The notes under the pieces: model-generated
Database searches by the model: none
Seen by the model: only the letters and a program-made list of their open reading frames with translations
What the model was told of the DNA's origin: nothing
In this document: one piece after another, positions 8,169-15,956 of the stretch
Numbering within the stretch: the first letter of the stretch is position 1
Layout: every line of letters begins with the position of its first letter
Assembly (NCBI GenBank): GCA_902984215.1
Contig: CADWAF010004324.1
Coordinates: 1 to 15,956, forward strand
From: Willaertia magna
Taxonomy: Eukaryota > Heterolobosea > Eutetramitea > Acrasida > Naegleriidae
Direction of reading: 5' to 3'
DNA: 15,956 bases
Program-made: the position numbers and the translations under genes

Positions 8169-10205
8169 ATGAAGACAAAGTATATTTTAGTTGTTGGTGG
8201 AGTGTTATCGGGTTTGGGAAAAGGTATTATTGCAAGTTCTGTTGGTAGACTTTTAAAAGAAGCAGGTCAAAATGTTACAAGTATTAAAATTGATCCTTAT
8301 ATCAATATTGATGCAGGTACAATGAGTCCTTATGGTAAGTTTTAAACTTTTCCTTCTTTCCCTAACACAAACATCTTGTTGTTGTTTATGTTCGTTTTTT
8401 TCTTTTTTGAAAAAATTGCCGGTACACCCACGCGCTCAAAAATAATGCACATCTCATAACAATAGAACATGGTGAAGTCTATGTTCTAGATGATGGAGGT
8501 GAAGTAGATTTAGATTTAGGAAACTATGAAAGATTTTTGAATTTAACTTTAGCTTCTGATAATAACATAACTACTGGTAAGATTTATAAGGCTGTAATTG
8601 AAAAGGAAAGAAGAGGAGATTACTTGGGTAAAACTGTTCAAGTTGTTCCTCATGTAACTAACGAAATACAAGATTGGATAAAGAGAGTAGGTTTAATTAC
8701 TACTGATGATAAAATAAATAAGAAACAATCCTCTAACCCAGATGTCTGTATCATTGAATTAGGTGGTACTATTGGTGATATCGTAAGTATTTGTTTTTAA
8801 AGAACTATTTCAAAAATTAACTTATTAACAGGAAGGAATGCCTTTCATTGAAGCCTTACGTCAATTCCAACATAAGGTAGGAAAAGAAAACTTTTGTTGC
8901 GTTTTAGTCAGTTTAGCTCCAACTGTTACCTCAGATAGTGAACAAAAGACAAAACCAACACAACAATGTAATAGAGAATTAAGAGCTATTGGTATCATCC
9001 CTGACGTAATTGTTGTTCGTTCAGAAAAACCTTTACAAACTTCAATTAAACAAAAAATCTTTAGTTTTTGCGGTGTAGATAGTGTAGATCATGTTATTGG
9101 TTGTCATAATATGAGAAATATCATTTCCGTTCCTGCTTTATTAGCTCAACAAGGTTTAGGTAAATTATTACAAAAGAGATTAAACTTACAACAAAAGGGT
9201 GATTTGGAATTTGATAAACTTCCAATCTGGTCTAAATTTATTGAAAGATATGATATTGTTGATAATCAAAAGGATTGTACTAGAATTGCTATTGTTGGTA
9301 AATATACTGAACAACCTGATGCATATCTTTCCATTCAAAAAGCTTTTAAACATGCAAGTTTAGAGTTAGGCGAAAAGATTAAGTTAATATTTATTGATTC
9401 TGTTTCTTTAGAAGATAAAACAAGTACTGCTTCTAACGATTTGGGTTTATCAAATAATGATGAAGATGGTTATAGCGGAAGTGATTCTGAATCTAAGGAA
9501 GATCAATGGGAAGTATTAAAGTCATGTCAAGGTATTTTAGTTCCTGGAGGATATGGTAATCGTGGTATTGAAGGAAAGATTGCAGCAATTAAGTATGCAA
9601 GAGAAAATAATATTCCTTTCTTAGGTATTTGTTTAGGTATGCAATTGTCAGTTATTGAATTTGCAAGAAATGTTTTAGGATGGAAGAATGCAACTAGTGA
9701 AGAATTTATTCCTGCACAATCTGCAACAACTATTGAAAGTCCAACTAAGCATAAGAAAAAGACTCAAGAACATACTCCTGTTATTGTATATATGCCTGAG
9801 ATTTCTAAAACACATCTTGGAGGTACAATGAGATTGGGTATTAGAACTACTGTATTTGTTAATTCACCAGGCGAGGAAGAAACAAATGTTGAGGGAGAAG
9901 TTTTATCTAAATCAAAGATATTTGATCTTTATGGAAAAGCACCAACTATTAATGAAAGACACAGACATAGATATGAAGTCAATCCAGATATTCTTCAAAG
10001 TTTTACTGAAAAGGGATTCCACTTTGTTGGTCAAGATACTACTAAACAACGTCAAGAAGTTTGTGAAATATTTGGATTAGATTATTTCGTTGCAGTTCAA
10101 TATCACCCTGAATTTAAATCTCGTCTTGAAAGTCCAAGTGCTCCATTTGTAGGTTTAGTGAAGTATGCAGCAACAAAAAGAAAGAGTATGACAAAACAAG
10201 AATAA
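8169..10205 (+). CDS. CTP synthase (three exons, 618 aa)
   Basis: Exons are 8169-8334, 8466-8782 and 8832-10205. The enzyme makes CTP from UTP, ATP and glutamine in the cytosol, the last step of de novo pyrimidine nucleotide synthesis. The synthetase domain starts with [12 protein letters not shown] (P-loop, from about residue 8), then [23 protein letters not shown] across the first splice site, [23 protein letters not shown], and [17 protein letters not shown] across the second. The glutaminase domain has the nucleophile Cys428 in GICLGMQ and His586 and Glu588 in QYHPEF. Compared with animal enzymes it is of similar length but has extra acidic residues in the linker (about 364-384), a basic insert at 458-475 and another insert at 506-523. 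The start gives MKTKYILV, matching the family N-terminus. It is complete, with all key residues present. Confidence 0.97.
8335..8465 (+). other. CTP synthase intron 1 (131 nt)
   Basis: Donor GTAAGT and acceptor AACAATAG. It splits the Glu codon of the conserved SPYEHGEV motif, so the splice is fixed by homology. Confidence 0.95.
8783..8831 (+). other. CTP synthase intron 2 (49 nt)
   Basis: Donor GTAAGT follows GGTIGDI. The acceptor TTAACAG precedes [16 protein letters not shown]-type branch sequence lies very close to the acceptor. The intron sits between codons. Confidence 0.95.
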
Positions 10206-10223
10206 AACAATCCCAATGAATCT

Positions 10224-11672
10224 TTAGTCAGTTTCATCCTTGACCCTAATTCTCTCAAATAATTGCTTGTATTTGATATCTGCCTCGTCTTTTGCTTTTT
10301 TGCAATCATTCACCAAAGAAACATTGTTTGGCTCCAATAAAATTAGATATCCATAAAGTGATGATAGTAAACCGTAACAATTTAATCTCGTTTCCAACGT
10401 GCATTTGTATTTCAAAGGTGATTCCACTACTTTTTCAATTCTTAGGATAAATTCATCTATTAAGGAAGACAAAACTATATTCCTGTCAATTATTTCAAAT
10501 TCTTCCTTTTTAAAAAAGTAATGAATAACCATTGAAATTACAGATAAATCCAAAGTGTAAGGATGGTAAGGAGTACTGGACATACGATTAAAAGATATTA
10601 TAACATTTTCATTATTAAAAAGCTGTGAAAATAAATGTAAAAGTCTGAATCTTAATGCTATGGACAAACTTGGATTTGTTCCCATTGTTTTTCTAAAAGC
10701 AAAACCAAATCTTGCAATATCAGTTGACAACATTCCAGATGATTTAAACCAAACATCGAAACAAGTGACAGGGATTTCATCCTTTTTTTGAGATACATAT
10801 TCTAATTGATTCTGACACAATACTTCACTTGTTGACTGTCGAAAGTGATCACACTCACCGTCTTTCGAAATAATTTTTAATTTCTCTAAATATTCTTGCA
10901 AAATTTTCTTTTTTTCTCGAAACTCCACTCCATTTAAGGTAAGTAAATAATTACTAATATCTTTATTGAGTGTTTGAGGAATTAATTTACAAGTTCCAAC
11001 TAACAATTCATTAAATAAATCATCAATTTTTCTAAGAGTTTCCTCATCTGAATAATAAACATTTATATATTCCTTCATACATTTTAAAGCAATTTCTACA
11101 TATTTTATATAATATAAATCATAATTAAGGAGTGAGGCAATTTTAAAATATTCTTTAGCTTTAAATAATAATTTATTGTAAAAAGTATAATTGTAAAGTA
11201 AAGAAAAAGACACACCAATTAAATAATAACCTGTTTGAGGAATAATGTTTTTATAAAATTGTGTAATTTCATTTAAAATTTCCTTCTCAAATAAATCTGT
11301 TTGGAAATTTAATTCTTTAACTTTTATTAAATGAAGTAAAATTAAAATATAAATTCTAAAATAAATAATCTTTTCTTGTGATACTTCTTTAAGGCATTCC
11401 TCAATATCAGTTTTTATAGTTGTTGAAAAATAATTAATTATTTCATCTAATTTATTAAAACAATCTAAAATGTAAATGATTGCTTGTTCTTCTCTTGTTT
11501 TAAGATCATTTGAAGAAGTGGAATGATAATGAGCAATTGCTCGTTCTAAATCTGTGTAGAATACATTATAGATGTTTGGGGTTGGAGTGGAAATGGTTTG
11601 TGAGGAAGGAGTAGATGTAGTTGATGACTCATACAGTTCAGTAGCATTCACAGTAAAGTTATGTTGAAGCAT
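10224..11672 (-). CDS. Hypothetical alpha-helical protein (482 aa)
   Basis: A single-exon frame; an in-frame TAA lies immediately before the ATG, so the start is firm. Residues 1-35 are polar with a Ser/Thr/Pro-rich stretch. The rest is almost all predicted helix, rich in Leu, Ile, Tyr and Lys, and arranged like helical-repeat (TPR- or HAT-like) or fungal transcription-factor middle-domain folds. Examples are the pairs around 100-150 and 165-200. A better ordered block at 300-350 contains CFDVWFKSSGML, an FGFAFRKT segment, and a Leu-rich helix. There is no signal peptide and no obvious membrane protein pattern. The stop lies only 18 nt from that of the convergent CTP synthase gene, so the two mRNAs must overlap at their ends. 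I cannot assign a family or function. Confidence 0.8.
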   Translation of the reverse strand: MLQHNFTVNATELYESSTTSTPSSQTISTPTPNIYNVFYTDLERAIAHYHSTSSNDLKTREEQAIIYILDCFNKLDEIINYFSTTIKTDIEECLKEVSQEKIIYFRIYILILLHLIKVKELNFQTDLFEKEILNEITQFYKNIIPQTGYYLIGVSFSLLYNYTFYNKLLFKAKEYFKIASLLNYDLYYIKYVEIALKCMKEYINVYYSDEETLRKIDDLFNELLVGTCKLIPQTLNKDISNYLLTLNGVEFREKKKILQEYLEKLKIISKDGECDHFRQSTSEVLCQNQLEYVSQKKDEIPVTCFDVWFKSSGMLSTDIARFGFAFRKTMGTNPSLSIALRFRLLHLFSQLFNNENVIISFNRMSSTPYHPYTLDLSVISMVIHYFFKKEEFEIIDRNIVLSSLIDEFILRIEKVVESPLKYKCTLETRLNCYGLLSSLYGYLILLEPNNVSLVNDCKKAKDEADIKYKQLFERIRVKDETD

Positions 11673-12161
11673 TTATTTTTCTCTGAATCCGTTTTCTTCA
11701 CAAAACCGGTTTCTATTGGATTTTGTTTTTTCGATTGTTAAGCTAGGACACCTAAAATGACTTCTAAAATTTCTTTTAAAATATATCTCATAATGTTTAA
11801 ATAGAACCAGTGCAGAATTGTTCTTAGATTATTAACATCTTTTGCTGTTAAATAACAGTATTTGTTTATTTATTTTTAAATGATATTTAAAGAATAGTAT
11901 TTAATGATACCTGAATGTCCAACGTAACAAGCCCAGTTTTCAGGGAAAAAATTTCTTTTGAAAGTTGTTTTTGGTTCGTTGTAAAATTTCAATTTTGGCT
12001 GACTGCCCCCAGCTAAGAAAATTATTTTTTTCACCTGCATAACGTGTTGGAGGTGAAAAATTGGTGAAAAATAAAAAAAAAATACAGAGATAACCAACAC
12101 AGCTCTACTAAGCTATAGTATTAATAACATACATACTCAATTAATAATAATAACTATAACA
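11673..12161. other. Divergent promoter region between the helical-protein gene and the CobW-type gene
   Basis: This 489-bp stretch has no convincing open frame and must carry both promoters. The right half holds a repeated GGTGAAAAA element (listed separately). The left half is T-rich, with nothing else recognisable. Confidence 0.6.
12027..12072 (+). promoter_or_regulatory. Repeated GGTGAAAAA element upstream of the CobW-type gene
   Basis: TTTTTCACCT (12027-12036) is the exact inverse of AGGTGAAAAA (12051-12060), with a 14-nt spacer containing AACGTG. GGTGAAAAAT occurs again directly at 12063-12072. Three copies in 46 bp, about 90-135 bp before the start codon, suggest a transcription-factor site. 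Since the gene is a likely metal chaperone, metal response is a possible but unproven role. Confidence 0.5.
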
Positions 12162-13625
12162 ATGGCTAACAAACACAATCACGAAGAAGAAGAACAAACT
12201 GAAGTTAAAGTAGTTGAAGTTAAATCAACAGGTCCTCCAAAGAAGAAAATTCCAGTAACGTTATTAAGTGGATTTTTAGGTTCAGGTAAAACAACTTTAT
12301 TAAAACACATTTTAAGAAATAGAGATAACTTAAAAGTAGCTGTCATTGTTAATGATATGGCAGAACGTAAGTAAATTTATTTATTTAATTTATTTATTTT
12401 ATTAAACAATTAAACTGTTTGTTAATTATTTAAATAATTTTAACGACGAATAGTAAATATTGATAACGCATTAGTTGAAAAGTCTGGAATAAAACTTAAA
12501 CAATCTGAAGAAAAGTTAATTTCAATGGACAATGGTTGTATTTGTTGTACTTTAAGAGAAGATTTACTTGTTGAACTATATGAATTAGCTCAAGAAGGTA
12601 AATTTGATTATTGTGTAATTGAAAGTACTGGAATTTCTGAACCACTTCAAGTTGCAGAAACTTTTACATTTGACGTTGAATTTCAAATCGATAATGGTGA
12701 AGAAGATGAAAAACAAGAAATGCAAGTTGATGATGATGAAGAAGAACAAGAAGATGACAATAATGAAGAAGGAGATGCTGAAGATTGGGAAGATGTTAAA
12801 GAAAAAGATAAAGAAAATGGACCTTCTTACAAACTTTCTGATTTTGCCTCACTAGACACTTGTGTCACAATGGTTGATGCAAAGAACTTTTTAAAAGATT
12901 TACATTCCATTGAAACTTTAAGAGAACGTTATGGTGAAGAAACTGAAGAAGAAGAAAATCAAAGAAATATTGCTAATTTATTAATTGATCAAATTGAATT
13001 TGCAAATGTAATTTTAATTAATAAGAAAGATATGGTCACTGAAGAAGAATTAAGAAGAATTAAAGGACTAATTGTAAGATTAAATCCTGATGCTAAAATA
13101 TTTGAAACTGTTAATTCAGAAATTCCATTAGATTGTGTTTTAAATACTAAACTATTTGATTTTGATAAAGCAGCTTCTAATCCTGGTTGGCTTAAAGAAA
13201 TTAGAGGAACTCACGTTCCAGAAACAAAAGAATATGGAATTAGTAGTTTTGTGTATCGTAGAAGAAAACCTTTTAATACACAAAAATTATATGATTTCCT
13301 TTACAATGATAAGTTTTTACAACAACAAGGAGTTTTACGTAGTAAAGGATATGTTTGGCTTTGTACGAGGGATGATTATTGTGGCGATTGGGAACATGCA
13401 GGAGAGCTTTGTAATATTCATGATGGAGGAAAGTTTTTTGCTGCCTATACTGAGAAGGAATGTGAAATGATGTATGGTTTAGATTTATTAAGTAAAGCAA
13501 AGAAAGATTTTGTTGAAAAGATTGGTGACAGACGTCAAGAATTAGTTATTATAGGTCAAGATTTAAATAAGGAAATTATAGAGAAACGATTAGATGAATT
13601 ATTAATTTTCAAGAATATTTATTAA
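12162..13625 (+). CDS. COG0523/CobW-family GTPase, probable metal chaperone (two exons, 458 aa)
   Basis: Exons are 12162-12366 and 12454-13625. Family members use GTP to deliver a metal, often zinc, to client proteins. The Walker A motif GFLGSGKTT lies at 37-45 (Lys43, Thr44). VNDMAE-LNIDNALV crosses the splice site. The metal-binding CxCC motif is Cys97, Cys99 and Cys100 in [19 protein letters not shown] follows, and NKKD at 258-261 is the guanine-specificity motif. The C-terminal CobW_C domain has a VYRRRKPF motif and [21 protein letters not shown] near 365-385. The N-terminus has HNHEEEE. A very acidic insert at about 149-189 lies inside the GTPase domain. The CPELVP motif of the ZNG1 group is absent and the NDMAE-type motif matches the bacterial, plant and fungal subgroup, so the client is unknown. 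The gene is complete. Confidence 0.95.
12367..12453 (+). other. Intron of the CobW-type GTPase gene (87 nt)
   Basis: Donor GTAAGT and acceptor GAATAG. The splice makes a Leu codon (C plus TA) between NDMAE and NIDNALV, a conserved run in this family, so it is well supported. Confidence 0.93.
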
Positions 13626-13863
13626 ATTAATGTTTTTTATTTTATGTTTATATTAATTAATTTTATTAAAGTAAATTTATTTAGTTTTTAAAGTAGTTTA
13701 TTTATATCTTTTAGGATGGTGTCCTACTGTATGTATTTATTCATAGCAACACAACTTAGCATTGCAATGTATAAATTAATTTATTATTTCCACTTTTTCA
13801 ATAAGTTGTATTTGGGGCCTTACTGCTCTCCCGCCAATTTGTATTTACATATTATGATAAAAA

Positions 13864-15095
13864 ATGAGCTCAAAACATCTTGGACCGCTTGTGTTTAAAA
13901 ATTCTTCTCTTTTTACTCGCGTATCAACCAAATCCAACAACAAATTAAATAATAATTTAATCATGATGAAAAAAGTTATTCCGAACTGCAACAAACTAAT
14001 AAATAATCCTATAACATCATTTGGACAAGTACGTTCCTACACTACCACAACATATTGGCTGAAGAAAAAAGAAGTATTAAACACTGGGAATGTTGGTACT
14101 TCAACATTAATCCCCAAACACCATTTGATTGATCTAAATGATTACGAGCGATGGAATGCCCAACAAGTAAAATATGTTTTAACTTCTGATCAGTCTAAGG
14201 GTGGTGCTGGTTTGTCAGCTGAGAAAGTGGAGCCTTTTTATGAAGCTGGTTTTAATGGATCTTCTCTTTTCAATATTGTTGAAAACATTAAGAAAAAAGA
14301 TGAATACTTTGCTACTGAAAAACTACAAAAAAACTATGCTAACAACAACGACACTTGTGAAACTATTGTATATTGGGTGAATACAAATTTAATACCGTTA
14401 ATAGCGTTGCAAGGTACGTTTTGTTTTTCATTTACACTAATAACACCACTATAGAATTCCCAAAATTCAATAACGAAGCCATTAAACAAGCAAGAACTGA
14501 CCCAAAATATGAATACCTTCGTAATTTACATGATACAAACAAAATGATAGAACTGGAACGTTTAATTGGTAGTAATATTGAGCTTCCTGTTTTAGATAAC
14601 TTGGGCAGTGAGTATGTTCCAAAAGATTATAACCCTGAATCTAAATATCTTTTTACACGCCAAAGATTTGAGATTTTAAAAAAAGCTATCAATAGGAAAG
14701 AAGAAGGATATGTGTTATCTGGACCTTTTGGAATATCCAAATCTTACACCATGTATTTAATAGCTTGCTATGCAATTGTTAATTCTATTCCTTTACTATA
14801 CGTTCCAAGGTGTTTGATTTGGGTTGGAAGGTATTTTGAACAAAAAGAATTGGGGGCCAATGAATACTTGCGTAATTTATTGTTTTTCTATAACGGTGAC
14901 ATATTTCCACAAATTATGCAGAGAGAGTTAATCACTTCTTCTACAAACGTTATTGAAACATTAAAAGCACACTGTGGCAGAAATGTCTTTTTATTGTTTG
15001 ATGAACATAATGAATTATTTAGACACTATGCAGATATATTCATAAAACAAGGACTTTCTACATTTAAAGAAAAGAGATTTGTTGCTTTTAAATAA
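13864..15095 (+). CDS. SAM-like plus atypical P-loop NTPase with mitochondrial-type N-terminus, probably truncated (two exons, 396 aa)
   Basis: Exons are 13864-14413 and 14455-15095. Residues 1-70 are rich in Ser, Asn, Lys and Arg with no acidic residue, and contain VRSYTTTTYW (about 58-67), resembling a mitochondrial presequence cleavage site. Residues about 95-145 (from DYERWNAQQVKYVL through the GLSAEKV and FNGSSLF motifs) look like a SAM domain, followed by ETIVYWVNTNL. The NTPase core has GPFGISKS (273-280, Lys279), where the usual second Gly is Ser, then a YVPRCLIW strand near 299, and Walker B LLFDEHNELF with Asp366-Glu367. This DEHNELF type resembles the ATPases of Crinkler/RHS-like families. 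The protein ends 29 residues after Glu367, so the sensor and C-terminal parts are missing. Its last 70 bp overlap the convergent neighbour. It may be a decaying family member. The family call is moderately sure. Confidence 0.7.
14414..14454 (+). other. 41-nt intron of the P-loop NTPase gene
   Basis: Donor GTACGT, a CACTAATAAC branch-like sequence and acceptor ACTATAG. Splicing restores a Glu codon and joins two open frames, one of which would otherwise stop right at the acceptor. It is near the minimum length for a spliceosomal intron. Confidence 0.88.
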
Positions 15096-15956
15096 TCTCT
15101 CCACCAATAGTAAAGAGTTTTTGCATGCCAAAGATAAGTAAAATCATAAACTGTAGGATTTTCTCTCCACGCTGTAATTCTATCTTTATCTATTCCAAAT
15201 TTATTTAATTTTTGTAAAATAATTGAATGTGCCTTCTCTATTGTTTCTCTTGCCTTTTCCTTTTCATTATTTATTTGATTATTATTATTACTATTTTTGG
15301 AATAAATAAGGCCAAATAGAGGTTTAGAATGATAAACATATTCATATAATTGGTAAATTAAAGTTGCTCTATAACATAATAAAGTACTTGATTCAATGAT
15401 ATCATCAATTAAGATCTTTGCGTTGTTATTTAAATTGTCAATTGTTAAATGTTGTAATTGTTCTGCAGATTGACAAAAGTCATACATCATTCCATTTAAA
15501 ATTGGTTTAATTTGTGATTCATATTTTGGTTGACCAAAATTTAAATAAGTTTCAAGAAAAGTTAATTTAGGAGGTTGAGTTTGAATGGCAGGACGTATTT
15601 TGGCTACTAAAGCCATTACGTCAGCTGAAGCATCCCATCCATTTAAATAAGCCATGCCATTTGTCATAAAACAATCACTTTTACAAGTTTGATTTAAATT
15701 TCCATAAATTAACCAATTTCTTTGTTTAATAGTCAAGTCAACTAAAATATTTAAAAATTGATCTTTAACATTCAAAAATAAATGTGACAAGACATTATCA
15801 AATGAATTTTTAACATTTTGTTCGTGTGTATTTTGTAATAAAATTGATGGATTCCATGTATTTCTTAAAATAATTGATTCGTGGAACCAATAACCAAATT
15901 GTTGACCACTACTAAAAATAGTATGACCATCCATTATTTGTTTTGTAATATTTTCT
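15026..15956 (-). CDS. Conserved-looking protein of unknown function, 5' part off right edge
   Basis: The frame stays open from the window edge to a TAG at 15028-15026. The first ATG at 15934 gives 302 aa, but in-frame codons continue upstream without a stop (ENITKQI), so the true start is probably outside. The composition is that of a folded protein: Trp-rich, with Cys at NQTCKSDCF (about 81-89), a YLNGWDASADV segment near 97, a short Asn run at 214-222, then a helix and the block WRENPTVYDFTYLW and LYYWWRDY near 256-282, which looks conserved. N-glycosylation-like sites (NIT, NQT) would fit a secreted or lumenal protein, but no signal peptide is in view. The last 23 codons overlap the convergent P-loop gene and look less ordered. 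I do not recognise the family. Confidence 0.75.
   Translation of the reverse strand, partial: ENITKQIMDGHTIFSSGQQFGYWFHESIILRNTWNPSILLQNTHEQNVKNSFDNVLSHLFLNVKDQFLNILVDLTIKQRNWLIYGNLNQTCKSDCFMTNGMAYLNGWDASADVMALVAKIRPAIQTQPPKLTFLETYLNFGQPKYESQIKPILNGMMYDFCQSAEQLQHLTIDNLNNNAKILIDDIIESSTLLCYRATLIYQLYEYVYHSKPLFGLIYSKNSNNNNQINNEKEKARETIEKAHSIILQKLNKFGIDKDRITAWRENPTVYDFTYLWHAKTLYYWWRDYLKATNLFSLNVESPCFMNISA

Noticed and set aside
10103..10309. Minus-strand frame across the 3' end of CTP synthase
   Set aside because: It lies over conserved CTP synthase coding sequence and has no independent support.
13716..13898. Hydrophobic 60-codon plus-strand frame before the P-loop gene
   Set aside because: It lies in A/T-rich spacer and overlaps the well-supported downstream start in another frame.
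15026..15956. Match to a lysosomal glycosidase for the right-edge protein
   Set aside because: The Trp-rich and glycosylation-like features suggested it, but no catalytic motif could be placed, so the protein is left as unknown.

Overview
This is a strongly AT-rich stretch of nuclear DNA from a unicellular eukaryote. The evidence is GT-AG introns inside several genes, a type II tRNA-Ser with internal pol III promoter boxes, long asparagine-rich runs in proteins, strong A/T third-codon bias, and a mixed set of eukaryotic genes on both strands. A heterolobosean amoeba (Naegleria-like) is my best guess. A dictyostelid-type amoeba is the main alternative, and the sequence alone does not settle it. 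Stops look standard (TAA mostly, TAG once).

Left third (1-6673): the 5' part of an Asn-rich protein gene runs off the left edge (minus). It is followed by tRNA-Ser(UGA) (minus) with a 15-bp inverted repeat just downstream, then a short plus-strand gene that looks like the N-terminal half of a phytol/polyprenol kinase. Two low-complexity minus-strand genes follow (408 and 194 aa). Next is a two-exon minus-strand hybrid sensor histidine kinase of 896 aa: membrane domain, PAS-like, HisKA, ATPase and receiver.

Middle (6674-8168): about 1.5 kb without a convincing gene separates the divergent histidine kinase and CTP synthase genes. It holds a purine tract, small hairpins and a TATA-like element.

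Right half (8169-15956): CTP synthase (three exons, 618 aa, plus) ends 18 nt from the stop of a convergent 482-aa helical protein of unknown function (minus). A divergent promoter region with a repeated GGTGAAAAA motif then leads to a COG0523/CobW-type GTPase (two exons, 458 aa, plus), probably a metal chaperone. After it comes a 396-aa gene with a mitochondrial-type N-terminus, a SAM-like segment and an atypical P-loop NTPase core (two exons, 41-nt intron). This gene stops soon after Walker B and overlaps the 3' end of a convergent unknown gene that runs off the right edge.

The genes do not form a pathway. They are independently transcribed housekeeping, signalling and lineage-specific genes. 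The points most worth checking are the truncated P-loop NTPase overlapping its neighbour, the truncated phytol-kinase-like gene, the repeated element before the CobW gene, and the unexplained 1.5-kb spacer.
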